NCBI GenBank assembly: GCA_015501075.1
Contig: JADNYJ010000023.1
Location: 124,001-188,000, forward strand
Source of the DNA: Gymnopilus junonius
Taxonomy: Eukaryota; Basidiomycota; Agaricomycetes; Agaricales; Galerinaceae
Direction of reading: 5' to 3'
DNA: 64,000 bases
Shown here: in pieces, positions 20,816 through 32,339 of the stretch
Position numbering within the stretch: position 1 is the first letter of the stretch
Layout of the letters: each line of letters starts with the position of its first letter
The notes under the pieces: model-generated
Told to the model about the DNA's origin: nothing
Databases searched by the model: none
What the model saw: only the letters and a program-made list of their open reading frames with translations
Made by a program: the position numbers and the translations under genes

Positions 20816-23800
20816 GATTGGTATGGCGGTAGAGAGTGAAGTTGTTTGTAAACTTTGAGTTTCTCCAATGCATTGGCAAGATTCGATCCAGGTTCCCACA
20901 TTGCTTCGGTTATCGGATAGCTGAGCCACTTGACGTGGTATTGATAGCATCCGTTTCTGTACTTTCGATGATTCAGAATGGTTTCAACTTTGTATTCTGA
21001 TTCTCCATCAATCGTTTCAGGGGGTGGTTGTATGAAGTTTCAGCCATGAACCTGTGTTTCCGTGTATGGCATCAACAACATTGCATGGAAGATGTCATGA
21101 ATCTTCCATGTTTTTGGCAGTTGTAGTTGATATGTGAGAGGTCCTAGGACACATTTGATCTTGAACGGTCCTTCTCTTCTTGGTGCCAGCTTCTTGTTAT
21201 ACCGCATTTTGAGGTTCCTGGAGTCAAGCCATACCTTCTGTCCTTCCTTGAATGGTACGAAGTTAGATTTTCATTGATCAGCCATTCTTGCTCTTGCCAG
21301 TTCATGCACTGCAAGGGCTTCCTTTCTGTCTGAGATGAGGTTCTTCAGTTTTTCCTTGACTGAGGGAAACTTTGTGTTTTCAAACGTGGTGGGAATCACA
21401 ACAGGATTAGTTCCAAACATGAGTTCAAATGGGGTCCTTTGTCTATCTGCATGTCTGTGATCATTGTGGACGAATTCCAGGGTGCCAATGTGTTGTTTCC
21501 AGGTAGTCGGGTTAGAGGAGCAATAGATAGTGAGATATGCTTCTATTTCCTGATTGAATCATTCAGTGGTACCATCTGATTGAGGATGATACGCTGTTGA
21601 CAGTTTTGACTTGATTCCAAGAAGTTTGAGCAGTTCTTGGAAGGCTCTGGCCACAAATTGGGGTCCCCTATCAGAAATGATACTGTCCAGTAGGCCAAAT
21701 CGCTTGAATAGATTGTCCTGAAGGAGTAGTGCTGCTCCTTCTTGTGAAAGAGTTTTCGAGCAAGGCATGATGATTACCCCTTTGTAAGTCCGTGATTGAC
21801 CATGATCAATAAGGAATCAAATCCATCGATGCTAGGGAGGTCTGTGATCATATCCATAGAGCATTGTGCGAATGGTCTCATGGATTTGGCTCCTTCGATC
21901 AGGGGTAAGGAGGGATTCACTGGGTTTCAGTTGATCTTGAACTGTTGACATTGTCCGCACCCTTTGATGTAATTTTTGATGAATGTTCACATTCCGGGCC
22001 ACCAGTATACCTGTCATACAGCATTGTACATTTCCAATTCTCCGGGGTGTCCTGCGGTGGCCGAGTCGTGGTACATCGCGATGATTTTCCTTCATAGTTC
22101 TTGATCATCGGGAATACAGTTCTTTTTCTTGTAAAAGACTAATTTGCCGATGCCTTCCATTTGCATTGTCTCCCAGTCATCTAAGTCTTTTGTGAGACTT
22201 CGAGGTCCTTCTTGTGTTAGGAGTTTCAATGCATCGACTACGTCCTTGTCCTGTTTCCTTGATTGGGCAATCTCTATTTGGAGATCAGCGTCAATCAAAT
22301 TTATAAATAGATTCTCCAGAAGGAGAATCTTGTCTTCATTGTTGTGATCCTCGTCGGGGATCATGTCCGGTCTATGTGAGAGGGTGACCGATTGTACCAT
22401 TTTGCTTCTGGGGAGGTGAACCAGTTGGATGTCATATTCCGAAAGGAATAGTGACCATCTTGCTTGGCGTCTATTCAGTTTCTGAGTACTTCTGAAGTAC
22501 GTCAGATTCTTGTGGTCTGAATAGATGATCGTAGTGAAGGTCAATCCTTGAATGTAGTGTCTCCATTCTTTAAGGGATCGGATCATAGCCAATAGTTCTC
22601 TGTCATAAATCTCGTAATTTCTCTCGGTAGGAGAGAACGTCTTTGAGATAAACACCACTGGGTGTCGGTCTCCGTTGCTGTCCAGTTGTGTTAAGACTGC
22701 TCCAGTTGCATATTTAGATGCGTCGCATTCTATCTGGAATTGTTTCGCAGTGTCCGGCATGGTCAAGATGGGTTCTTCCATGAATTTTGTTTTAGTAGTT
22801 CGAATGATTTCTTAGTGTCTTCATTCCATTCGAAGCTATGGTCCTTTTTCAACAGCTCGTTAAGTGCGCGAGCTATTTCCGAGTATTTCCTGATAAATCA
22901 CCTGTAAAAGTTTCCGAATCCTAAAAAGGATCAGACCTGTTTTACGTTTTTCAGTTCCGGCCAGTCAGCTATACCGCTGAGTTTCGAAGGGTCCATCGAT
23001 ATCATTCCTTCTTGGATAATCATTCCAAGATAATCGATTTTCATCTGGGCGAATGCGCATTTTTCCAGTTTCAAATACAAATCATTGTCTTGAAGTATTT
23101 GAAGGACTTCTTTCATTATCTGTTCCAGTTTCTTCTTATCTTTATGAAAGATGAGAATGTCATCCATGTAAATGATAACAAACCTTGATGGACGACGTCT
23201 TTGAACATCGAGTCCATCATCAACTGGAAGGTCACCGGAGAGTTGCACATGCCGAAAAACATGACTGTTGGTTCGAATAGTCCTTTATTCATCTTGAATG
23301 CTGCCTTCCATTGGTCACTGTCCTTGATCTGAATGTTATTGTAACCCCATCAGATGTCAAGTTTTGTGAAATACTTGGCTCCTTTGAGTTTATCCATGAG
23401 TTCGGGGATCAGAGGAAGGGGATAGGCATTCTTGACAGTCCATTCATTCAGGTACTGGTAGTCTTGGCAGGGTCAAAGCTTCCCATCCTTTTTAGATATG
23501 AAAAAGAAGGGGGAAGCCATGGCGATTTGGATGGTCAGATGTATCCTTTCTTCAGGTTTTCTTCCAAGAATTTGTCCAGTTCAGTATCCTCTGAGGGCAT
23601 CAGGGGATACGTCTTAAAGACCTTTGGTTGAAAACCTTCCTTGAGTTCAATCTTATGGTCCCAAGATCGAGATTCGGGGAATCAGTTGGCAGTGTCTTTA
23701 TCGAAGATGTCCAAGTATTCATGGTATTCTGGGGGATCATTTCCTTAAGTGGTTTCTCTTCCTTCTTCACATTATGTTTCTGAGCGAAGATTTGCAGGAA

Positions 23801-24335
23801 GTTAATTTCACATTGATCCAAATTTCTTGTCGTCCTCGGGATGTTCCAAATCTCCTTCGTTTCTGGAAGGGGTTCGTTACCTAAAAGGAAATGATTAAGT
23901 CTGAAGAGTCTCCAGTTGATTGACCTGTTGGATTTCCTCATCGGGTACTTCTTCTATTTGGGAAGTAGTAGTAATCTCCCTGTTGAGTTTGACATGTCCA
24001 TTTTTCCAGTTGATGTCGGGTTGTTTTCTTCGAACCAGGGAAAACCAAGAATAATCTTCTGTTTTCCTAGGCCGGTGACCAGTAGGCGTTCCATTCGGGG
24101 TTGTCCATCTATGTGAGCTTCAGATCAACGTAGGCTTGATGGTTCCCTTTTTTTTGGGGTTCCGTCTACGTTGAAGACTCGGATTTCTTTTTCCAGTGCC
24201 TTTGTTTCCAGGTTGTGTTTCTTCATGAAGTTCTGGTCGATGAACTTCCCTTTTGCTCCAGTGTCCCCAGAGCGTTCCAATGATTTTCATTCTGTTCTAG
24301 TCTCGAATGAAAAGGGCAATTGGAGCAATTTATTT
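20812..24335 (-). pseudogene. E2 pol remnant
   Basis: Order on minus: protease region near 24260, RT with an intact FVIIYMDDILIF near 23170, then KKLEQIMKEVLQILQDND. A continuous 229-codon stretch (22781-22092) covers RNase H ([48 protein letters not shown]) and the start of the integrase connector. The integrase core is at about 21770-21560 and the chromodomain near 21000-20860. Compared with E1, the RNase H frame is intact here where E1 lost one base. The TGA codons at GYI-PSK, KL-PCQDY and TE-FNQE are shared with E1. Confidence 0.85.
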
Positions 24336-24339
24336 TCGA

Positions 24340-25649
24340 TTCAGCCGAGACTACAGAATAAATATCTAGGAAGGAGTTGCATACGTTGGTTTCATGCATC
24401 TCCTTATTGAAAACCCTCTTGGTCTCCTATTTCATAATTTCTTCTCATTCTTCTTTGGTGAGGTCCTGCATGAGGGCCCTGATGTGCACATGGAGTGCTT
24501 TCCCTTTGAGGGGATTCTTCTTCAGTGGAGGGTTCCTCCTGTTCTTGCTCCTCTCGGGCAATCTCTCGAGATGTGCCCGGGTTTCTTGCATCGGAAGCAA
24601 AGCCCCTTTCTCATGAGCTCGCTTCGTTCTTCTTGGGTCATGGTGTTGACATCGATCTTGTCAACATCCATAGCATTTGGGTCTCAGTGGTTCATTCGGT
24701 AGCCGGGGCATGGTAGTGTGGGGGGGGGTTCCTCTGGCTAAATTAGCCCACCAAGTCTTTCGTTCATTGGCGCCTGGGTATTGGTCTTGCCTAGGAGGCC
24801 ACTAAGTTCATTCGATGGGTGTCATATTCGACTGCTTCCTCTGCCAAGCGGCGAGTGTGGTAGGAAGTATGTCAGTCCCATTATTTTTCTTGAAGCCAAT
24901 TGTTTAAGGCATTCATATAGTAGTCGATCAGGATGCTCTCATTCCAGTGTGGGAATCTTGGCAGTTTTACAAGTTCATTGAACTTGGTGTTAGTTCGGCA
25001 GCTGAAGCTTTTCCCTGCTTCAGGTTTCGGAGTTCGAAGAATGCTTGGTCCTTCATCTCAGTCAGTTTAAAGGCTTCTTGAAAGGCTTTTCGAAATCTGC
25101 GTTGACCATAGTTCTTGGTGATGTCCCGGTGGGTATCCTGTGGCTTTCTATCTTCTTGTATGGTCTTCTCTCCAAGCCTTCTTCCAGGCTTCTGCTTCTC
25201 CTCCTTGAGAAGTCCAAGGGTAACACGATTTTCTTGGCATCAGTGTTGTAAATGTCCCATTTATTCAAAGTAGTCACCCAGGTCTTGGTGAAGTTTTGAC
25301 CTTGGAGCGGTCTCGGAGAAGGGCATAGGGATATTCCTATTCCTTTTCCATGGAGGAGGTGGGGAGTGGGGGCAGTGTCAGAAGTTCCTTCTGGCATTTC
25401 GGGTTCGTTGTTGGGTAAAAGACGGGTTGGGATCTGAGTAGAGTATCTAGCAAAGATTCAAAGTCATGTCTTAGTATGCCGGGTTCTTGGACAGTAGATC
25501 CAAAGAGAGTCGATCAGGTTAAAGGAGGTTCTTCTCCTTCTGGTGGTGTTTCATATTCATCAGAGCACCTGCATCAGAGGTTGGTCGTGTTCGGGTCAGA
25601 GAATTCTTGTCACTAAAGTTAGCGGCAATCGTCCTCTTCTTCGAGCCAT
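24340..25649 (-). pseudogene. E2 gag remnant
   Basis: The start ATG is 25649 (MARR). The zinc knuckle reads CFRCKKPGHISRDC (near 24605-24565) with correct C-x2-C-x4-H-x4-C spacing. The rest is broken by stops and frame changes but aligns with E1 gag (TPKPEAGKSFSCR and FEKAF blocks). It represents subtype B gag sequence. Confidence 0.7.
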
Positions 25650-25696
25650 AATGTCGTGGATAATGCTTGCTAGGCAGAAGCATTGAATGAGTTGGT

Positions 25697-25707
25697 AGCT
25701 TGTTCTT
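25697..25707 (-). other. E2 self-complementary primer-binding site
   Basis: On minus it reads AAGAACAAGCT and starts one base inside the 5' LTR edge (25709). The complementary 11-mer lies in the LTR at 25863-25873, downstream of a TATATAA box. The layout is the same as in E1. Confidence 0.7.
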
Positions 25708-25708
25708 T

Positions 25709-26165
25709 TGTTATGATTTGATGACAGAACCTAATCTGATAAGATAAGGTCTGGCTAGTAGTCATAGAGGTCATTCGATGAAGTCCGCTAAGGTATTGTC
25801 TTCGACAGAAGATTGCCTTAGTGGTTCAAGTTCATCTCAGTTGTTACAAGGAGTATATTCTCAAGAACAAGCTAATGTACATGGTAGACTAGCTATTGTT
25901 TATATACTATTTGGGTTTGATAATAATATAAATGAAACAATAATGAAACAGGGGAATCAGAAAGGGGTGATCATCATCGGGGCAGTACGAGGGATGATGA
26001 TCAAGAGGAAAGATTGTCCGCATATGTGTAAGAAAGTGAATGATCATCTTGCGAGCAAAGATGATCATGAGGAAACTATAAATAATAAATTGTTCGATAA
26101 TTGATAACAAGAAAAGAAAGGAAATGGGGTGCATGATAAGATAAGAGAAATGGGGAGTCATAACA
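25709..26165 (-). repeat. E2 5' LTR (subtype B)
   Basis: This 457-bp LTR is the near twin of E1's 3' LTR (15270-15729). It abuts GTTAA (26166-26170), the duplicated target inside the DUF2855 gene. Confidence 0.93.
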
Positions 26166-26862
26166 GTTAACATCAAAGAAGAACATTGGGTTTACAGAAA
26201 AACTGGGATTGTATGATGATGTTGTTTCATATGACTTGTTCAAGTCGACTTCCACCTCCGGATCTTCCTCCTTCTCATCCATGTTTGAGAAGACACAAGG
26301 GCAGAGGTGGATATATGTCAATGTTGCAGGGAACAAAGAGCTCAATAAGAAAATATACATGTACTTCACATCACCTTATACTGCAGGATTACTAGCAGCC
26401 ATCTCATTGGGTGTGACCAACTTGTCACCCTCCTCATCTCAGGGGTCGACAATGGAATGGAGCATGAAGACACTGTCTGATCTTTCCTCTTCCTCTTCCT
26501 CTTCCTCTCTTTCTTTCCCTTCCTCTGACCCCACCATCTTGTCAAACACCCCATCAACCCCAACCTCCCCCTTCCCACCCAAACTCGAGCAATTTTTCAT
26601 GCCCAAGTGGCTCTCCATCCACAAACACCAACTCCCCACACACACCATCCTCGCATGGCAGAATCAGGCATGGAAGGAGCTCATGTGAGATTGTCCTGCC
26701 TGGGTAGAATTGGAGAGGGTTTATGGACCTGAGAGTGTGCTAGCAGCATATAGGAGGCTGGCAAAGGATGGGTTAGGTCCTGAGAGGGGATTTGTTTGGA
26801 GTCTTTGGGATGAGGAGGAGGGAGTGAAGAAAGCAGGTCTATTGCAGAGGGCAAGATTGTGA
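26166..26862 (+). pseudogene. DUF2855-family gene, 3' half
   Basis: The frame starts at the LTR edge with TSKKNIGFTEKLGLYDDVV, then has WIYVNVAGNKELNKKIY, LGVTNLSPSSS, a Ser-rich insert, FFMPKWLSIH and QAWKEL, then an in-frame TGA, and ends YGPESVLAAYRRLAKDGLGP .. GFVWSLWD .. with TGA at 26860-26862. These are the C-terminal blocks of DUF2855 proteins. Joining the minus-strand half ending at 15735 to position 26166 restores IVGLTSKKN in frame across the target site. The gene was cut by subtype B element insertion and then separated by the inversion. Confidence 0.8.
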
Positions 26863-27081
26863 AGATGCAAGGTTTCATGGAAAAATGTGAATTTGGGGTG
26901 TTTTTTTCTCATCTAGCTTTGGTTTTATTATCCATAAATATAGTATTTTTTTTATCGGATGGAAGGAGTGCCAGTGTAAACTGTACAACATATGGAAGGA
27001 GAGGCAATAAATAAATTACCAATAAATTATTTATGTAACACATATCAGGAACTCCAACAAGACAAGTTCAGGAATCAGCAT

Positions 27082-27556
27082 TCAAGAGGCATTAGGGAAT
27101 CCATTCTCCCTGATGCACAGCAAGAGCCAAAAGAAGGGTGTTGCATATGTGATATCAGAGTGTGAGATCTGCATCTCATTCACTGCCAGTGAGGAGGCCA
27201 CCAATATGTCCATGACCATCAATGATGACAGAGCCTGATTCACTGGGGGGAGAGAAGACCTTGGACTGGCAGTCATATGGGAGTATGGCCTATTCCATCG
27301 ACATCTGGTGAGTGCCATTGGTGAAGTATTCCCGGATGTAGAAGACACCAGTAGCACAGCCTATGGTGATGCCGGTGGCTCTGTCACTTTTCTTGACTAA
27401 GAGGTGGGGTTCACCATCATAGTCCAGTGTATCCAGGTGATGCATCTGGTCTTCCTCAATGACTTCATGAAAGTTCAGGAGATGATCATATGGATACACA
27501 AAGGTCATAGTGGCATCAGTGAATTTCATTGCATATTCATAGTATGGAATCTTCAT
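27082..27556 (-). pseudogene. Serine-protease-like relic
   Basis: The minus frame gives FVYPYDHLLNFHEVI, KSDRATGITIGCATGVF, REYFTNGTHQMSME, then after a stop SPPSESGSVIIDGHGHIGGLLTG and, in another frame, ITYATPFFWLLLCIRENGFPNA. I know this block order from an agaricomycete family with a GDSGS-like motif and a trypsin-like fold prediction. Here the motif reads SESGS and stops interrupt the frame, so it is dead. The family has no firm name that I can give. Confidence 0.5.
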
Positions 27557-27623
27557 ACCTGGACATTAAGGCTTAGGCTTAGGCTAGATGGCCTTGGCAA
27601 TATAAATCTAAATGTACCAAAGT

Positions 27624-27833
27624 TCATCGCATTGCCCCTAAAGGCCTTGGATGGATGAGAAGATATGGAGTTGAGAGTGAGGGCGGAAAGACCAGCTGAT
27701 GAGTGCACACTGGTGCAGGTCCTCTCCAGATGAGCCTAAGGGTGAGGGAAGACCATGAATCACTGGCAACATGATCAATGATTTTACCAATGAGCTCCTG
27801 CAATAATTTCAAAATTGGAGGTTCGTGAGCCAT
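27624..27833 (-). pseudogene. F-box-like N-terminal fragment
   Basis: MAHEPPILKLLQELIGKIID followed by HVASDSWSSL resembles the start of agaricomycete F-box proteins (P-I-L-x-L-P-x-E-L-I-x-x-I-I-D-H). The usual LP is LL here, no leucine-rich repeats follow, and the frame ends at 27624. It is probably a relic. It could also be the start of the protease-like relic downstream. Confidence 0.35.
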
Positions 27834-27839
27834 TGAGGG

Positions 27840-28540
27840 CGCAAATAATCTCAGTTTGATGCATCCTTTATGAAGGAACCTTGTGGAGCATGCTTTAAGT
27901 TAAGGCTGCAATGTTTCCATCAATCAATTGAACAGCCTCATATTCTAATTGGAAATGGGACTGCATGATGCTTCCACTGTCAAAACCACGTGAAAAATGT
28001 AAACCAACTTGACGAATGGGTCATGCTCATCACAATGGTTTGAACATTTTCCTACAGCACTTTACCAGAGTATCGCCCATCTTATTCATTGAATGTGCAA
28101 ATTTGGCAAACAAATAAGTGTTCCTTTTCTCTTTTCTTTCCTTAGCAGGATAAAAGTGCAGACAGTACTTATGGCCTTGTTGAATGAGCATCACCAAGAC
28201 TGAATACATTGTATTGTCCTCATATGGCCTAATCTGAAGGCAGAAAAATGTTTATTACTTCATAGAGTAGCTCATGCTGTAACGGGTGGTGAGCATCTCA
28301 TACAAAGTGTGAGTTTCAATTGATAAAAGATTGGGATTACTTATCTTATCTTATCTGTGTGACAGTGCTATGACAAACATGACCTCTCACATGACATTTA
28401 GACCTCTGCACAATGCTTAGAACTTGCACGACATCCAGATGACAGCTTGTATACATTCCCAATCAATGAGACAGACGTATCTCCCTCACATTCTTGGCAG
28501 CATAACGGTACGTTGAACTCTGCCTGCTTATTTTGTTCTA
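27840..28540. other. Degenerate stretch, no resolved gene
   Basis: On minus, near 28210-28040, a piece reads YSVLVMLIQQGHKYCLHFYP then FAKFAHSMNKMGDTLVK without a recognised match. A CTTATCTTATCTTATCT tract is near 28340. I see nothing else supportable. Confidence 0.3.
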
Positions 28541-28554
28541 AAAACTTACTATTC

Positions 28555-29230
28555 ATACAGTTAGTTACTCATCAACCCAAGCTATAATTGACAACACCAA
28601 GGATTTCAGTTCATACACCATCAGCACATGTGGAGTCATCCTCTTCAACTGTGGCAGCACTGGCACTTCTACCTCTGCTTTCTCAATTCCAGGCATCTTG
28701 GGCATTATGTCACGAGGAGGACGGGCATGGTTTAAAGTTGAAAGGATTGAAGTAAGCCCATGTGTTACCCTATTGAGTCATCTGATTCAAGATTTATCCC
28801 TTCCTATTTACATCTCAGGAGCAAGTAAAGTACTTAGGTCCTCGTGTAATGCTTTCTAATGCATTCTCTGCACTCATAATGGTTCATGGAAATTACAGAG
28901 GAAGCACACTGTTGTAAGAGGGGCGTTGGTATGGTTATTCCTACTTTCGTGTTTCCTTTAATTCTCATATGTTCATTTTCAAGTTTTCCTTTGCCGGCTG
29001 GGGGATTCCCTCCGACTTGGACCAAGTCAAGGTGGGCGGGGCAGGTAAGTCTCTTTCCATAACTAATCATCATGCTACAGGTAGCTTATGAGGACTACTG
29101 CAGGCTACAATGTTTGGTGACATGAAGTTCAAGTTCAGATTGTCCTTGGGATGGGAGTACTCTTTCGTGGTCCATAAGGGTCGAACTGTTATGACGTCGT
29201 TCTTACTTCCTTCTTATATGGGTATATGAG
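28555..29230 (+). CDS. Unidentified spliced gene fragment
   Basis: An exon after an AG near 28560 reads SYSSTQAIIDNTKDFSSYTI then STCGVILFNCGSTG and RGGRAWFKVERIE, ending at a GTAAGC donor near 28752. A next exon from about 28820 gives YLGPRVMLSNAFSALIMVHG. A third has KFSFAGWGIPSDLDQVKVGG with a GTAAGT donor near 29045, and the last gives MFGDMKFKFRLSLGWEYSFV with a stop near 29228. The splice sites look genuine and residues look protein-like, but I do not recognise the family and the joins are not all in phase. Confidence 0.3.
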
Positions 29231-29796
29231 TATGTCTTCCTTTCATTGCTGGGTTCCTTTTCTGTATCTCACGTGTACATTACGTCAGTCTCTCCTCTTT
29301 GATGAAATCGTGTCTATATCACATTAAAAAAAAGGTCTACTTGTGGCTCATATCCAACAGAGGAGAGGACGATGGCACGGCCATGATATGTAAATGGTTC
29401 GAGCACCAATTCCCAGCTCGTTTCATACTCATTTCTCAAAGCTGAATGACTTGGTGCAGGTGTAAGCGTACCTGCAACTCCAGACCCTCCGACGCGACAA
29501 ATCAAAACAAGAAATTGACAGGAGATGGAAATGTTCCTGTGCAACAAATGTGGCATCCATTGACAATGGCTCCTCCTGAAATTACTTATGTAATGTAGTT
29601 GGCTGAACGTGAATAGGAAGTCTCATATTGAGACAGTTCACAGGTTACTTTTACCTCGTCAATCGTCATGGCTCTGGCACAGCGACTATGCCGGAACCTC
29701 GCCTGTTTGCTATGGCATGTCTTATCCAAATGTCAGCAAAAACAATTTCCTTTTTGACTACTTCCCACCAAGCTTCAACTTCACTGTTTCTCTTAC

Positions 29797-30661
29797 TTGA
29801 ACCTTGAGACCCTCATCGCATCGTGGGTGGTTTGCTCAGACTGGCATCAACTCGTCCCCTTGGCTGACATTTACCCTCCTCGTCGGTGCCTCTTCAACTT
29901 GTATCGGCACATGGTCAACAATCCGAAACCAGACAAAGAAGCCCAAGCATATTATCGAAAAAACCTCAATCACCGCTTTGACAGGGAAGCATACATCAAT
30001 TGTCTACTGAATCAGCACCCCATCATCCTGGAAGAGTTCCGCATCTGGGTCCTTGAATGGCCAGCGAGATGTGTGGTGAATGGCATATGGCCCAGCTTGC
30101 CTTTCACAGAGTGCTACCTCGACACGACAGCGACTGGGGCTCCTCTAGGAAATATGTGCAAACTATGTGGCAGAAATACAACCGGAGATTCATGATGGCA
30201 CTGTCACACATAGTGAAAAATGCCGATGTCATGCAAACGTGCCATCTCTGTGCATTTGGCAGATGCGTTGGCTCGAACTTTATGTTCCGGGTCAAATCCC
30301 TCCTGTCCAATATCGCGGTTTTGAGGACGATGTGACTTTAGTGAGTAAATTTATTCTATTCACTCATCAATCTTTTTTCTTCACTCTCTGACAAGCTGTC
30401 TCACTTTGTTAGTGGGACTGTAATATTTGGATGGTCTTTTCCAAAAAGTCTCCATTGTTTGGCAAAGTGCTGGAAGTTCGCAATGGTCTTTTCCCAACTA
30501 CAGATGAGAGGTTTGCACAACATAAAGTGAAGACGGCTGATGATTGTTTTGACTGGATTGAATATCTTGAACAGCATGGGATGGGACGCCACCTTGTGGG
30601 GGGAATTCTCGTGGTACTGTCATACCTTCCTTTACACTTGATGTTCCAGTTGTCAGGGTAG
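29797..30661 (+). CDS. Unidentified spliced gene or relic
   Basis: A 130-codon frame from about 29797 contains LYRHMVNNPKPDKEAQAYY, NHRFDREAYINCLLNQHPII and LEEFRIWVLEW. A neighbouring frame continues with WQKYNRRFMMALSHIVKNAD. An exon MRWLELYVPGQIPPVQYRGF ends at a GTGAGTAAA donor near 30341, and the next exon after TTGTTAG (30412) has VFSKKSPLFGKVLEVRNGLF and DDCFDWIEYLEQHGMG. The codons look real and one intron is convincing, yet the frame breaks near 30060. I do not recognise a domain. Confidence 0.35.
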
Positions 30662-30664
30662 ATC

Positions 30665-31626
30665 ATAGGGAAGACGATGGAAAGATAATGAGAAATGCAA
30701 GATGCGGATGGCTCTTTGATGTGTTTTCAAGAGATTCAATCCCTCAGAAAGCCAAGGTACATTTGAACTGCTCAGTGACCACCGCTTATTGAAGTTCTTT
30801 TCCAGCTTTCGATTGATATGAAGTAAATGACCTTAGCTGTTGGGTTCGCACTAGTCTTCGAGTGCAGTCCTGTATATTTTGTTTGCAGAAATGTGGAGTA
30901 CAGTAAATCCCAGGTGCTAGGCACCCAGCCGGGAGACTCATGGACTAGGAGGATGAATGACGTTCCCGACTGAATTGAGTATTTTAAATCTCAATGGCAG
31001 AGGCGGGTGGTGCTGATTTTGCATAGTCTTTAATACATCCACCTTTAAATACATAATTCCATTCAGGCCATTTCCAGGTAAAGCATTAGTTATTCGATTA
31101 AATTCAAGTAGTTTCTCAAGCACAATAGCCCACCCCAGTTTACCAATGTCCTGCTTCGAATTCCAGTCCACGAGAAAAAGTTATTGTGAAGGAACTTGTT
31201 TCGAAAGTATATCGAACTGCCTCTTTCCTATCACTGTTATGGTTTGAGTTACTGACAGGCTGCATGGGCTTAGAAGAAGACAACTTTGTCATCTACCGGA
31301 TCACACCAGGCTGTCAGTCTGTAGTGGTTAACTGAGGCTCAGAATAGGAAAAGGTGGGTGGGAGGGTTCACTCGATTTGACCGTACGCCTGTGGGAATAG
31401 CTGCAGTAATCGAGAATTAACTAACACGGGTTGAGCCCTGTATTGAAGATGGTTAAGAAGAGCCTACAGATGACAAGCACGGTGAATTAGCATTTTCATT
31501 TTAAATAGTGAGAGATCAAACATGGACTGACATGCTGGCCGAGGATAATGAATGTCACACTGTTGGGGAGCTCAGGACGGAAGTGAATGAACGAGCTTAT
31601 GGTTTAATTTACATTTGGGAACCTGG
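30665..31626. other. No supported gene
   Basis: Only short unrelated frames occur. A minus piece at 31171-30938 (LEFNRITNALPGNGLNGIMY) looks protein-like but has no splice support. I see no repeats or RNA genes here. Confidence 0.3.
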
Positions 31627-32334
31627 TTATACAATGAGCGAAAGCAGCGAGCAAGACATGAGCGGAAGAGCATCACACCTGATTTCCTTCACGGCATTGC
31701 CTTCGGTTTGATTGCCGGCATCGAGCTGACTGGTAGGAACAAAGGAGGTTTGTGCACCGGTGTCCTGGAGGTACCAGATGTTCTTGAAAACTGTCCGAGG
31801 TTGATTTTCGAACATGCATGGTGCGCTTGCCACCGCACTACTTGAGGCGCTAATGAAGGAAAGGTTATCGACTGCGACATCCCCCAATAAACCAAGCCAT
31901 GTTACTATGAATGGGTCTGGAACATTGTCATTGGGAAAGGCTTGTTTGGTGAGTTCAATGATACGATGGCGATGTTCCTTCACCAATGGATCGGGAATGG
32001 GAGGCTTCGGAGGGTTGGGCACAAACTCGGAGACGGTGGTGATGTTGAGGCTGATACCTGCCTTGGGTGGTTGAAGAGCAACTGGAAACATCAGATAGGG
32101 TTGTTGTCAGACAGTGAGCAAGAGATCAGGGGTTACCTTACACTTAGACAGTGCTGTTCGCCGTTGTTGGATTGCTCTATCATTCAATTCGGAGCACCTA
32201 GCTTCATCTTCGTCATGTATGGCCCTGAGCAGATCCTCGACTGGGACCTTAACGTCTAGTTTGGCGAGTGCGGCGATAAGGGAGGGGATATAAATGACCT
32301 GAAGAGAATTATCTGGGAGCGGCGGTGGCAACAT
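31627..32334 (-). CDS. Small protein of unknown function, two putative exons
   Basis: ATG 32334 opens MLPPPLPDNSLQVIYIPSLI, a helical stretch and RCSELNDRAIQQRRTALSKC, with a possible donor GTGTAAG/GTAACC near 32146. A second frame starts at ATG 32091 and runs 154 codons with PNPPKPPIPDPLVKEHRHRI, TWLGLLGDVAVDNLSFIS and KNIWYLQDTGAQTSFVPTSQ, ending TAG at 31627. Straight splicing of the first to the second does not keep phase, so either they are separate, or one base is missing. I do not recognise the family. Confidence 0.4.
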
Positions 32335-32339
32335 TGCAG

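Larger units (their letters stand above)
18737..26165 (-). mobile_element. E2: full-length Ty3/chromovirus LTR retrotransposon, decayed
   Basis: This is the same family as E1 in the opposite orientation. The 5' LTR is 25709-26165 and the 3' LTR 18737-19194, read on the minus strand. Gag, pol with an intact YMDD and CCHC knuckle, the small ATGA-linked frame and ORF3 lie in the same order. Positions pair with E1 as x + y = 34513 through most of pol. Flanking 5-mers are TTTAC on the left and GTTAA on the right, the complements of the two E1 flanks. Stops are again mostly TGA. Its right end breaks the DUF2855 gene. Confidence 0.93.

Noticed and set aside
8390..26165. A single large palindrome or assembly duplication of one element
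   Set aside because: E1 and E2 differ clearly in gag, ORF3 and LTR subtype, with crosswise pairing of arms, so they are two real elements rather than one duplicated by error.
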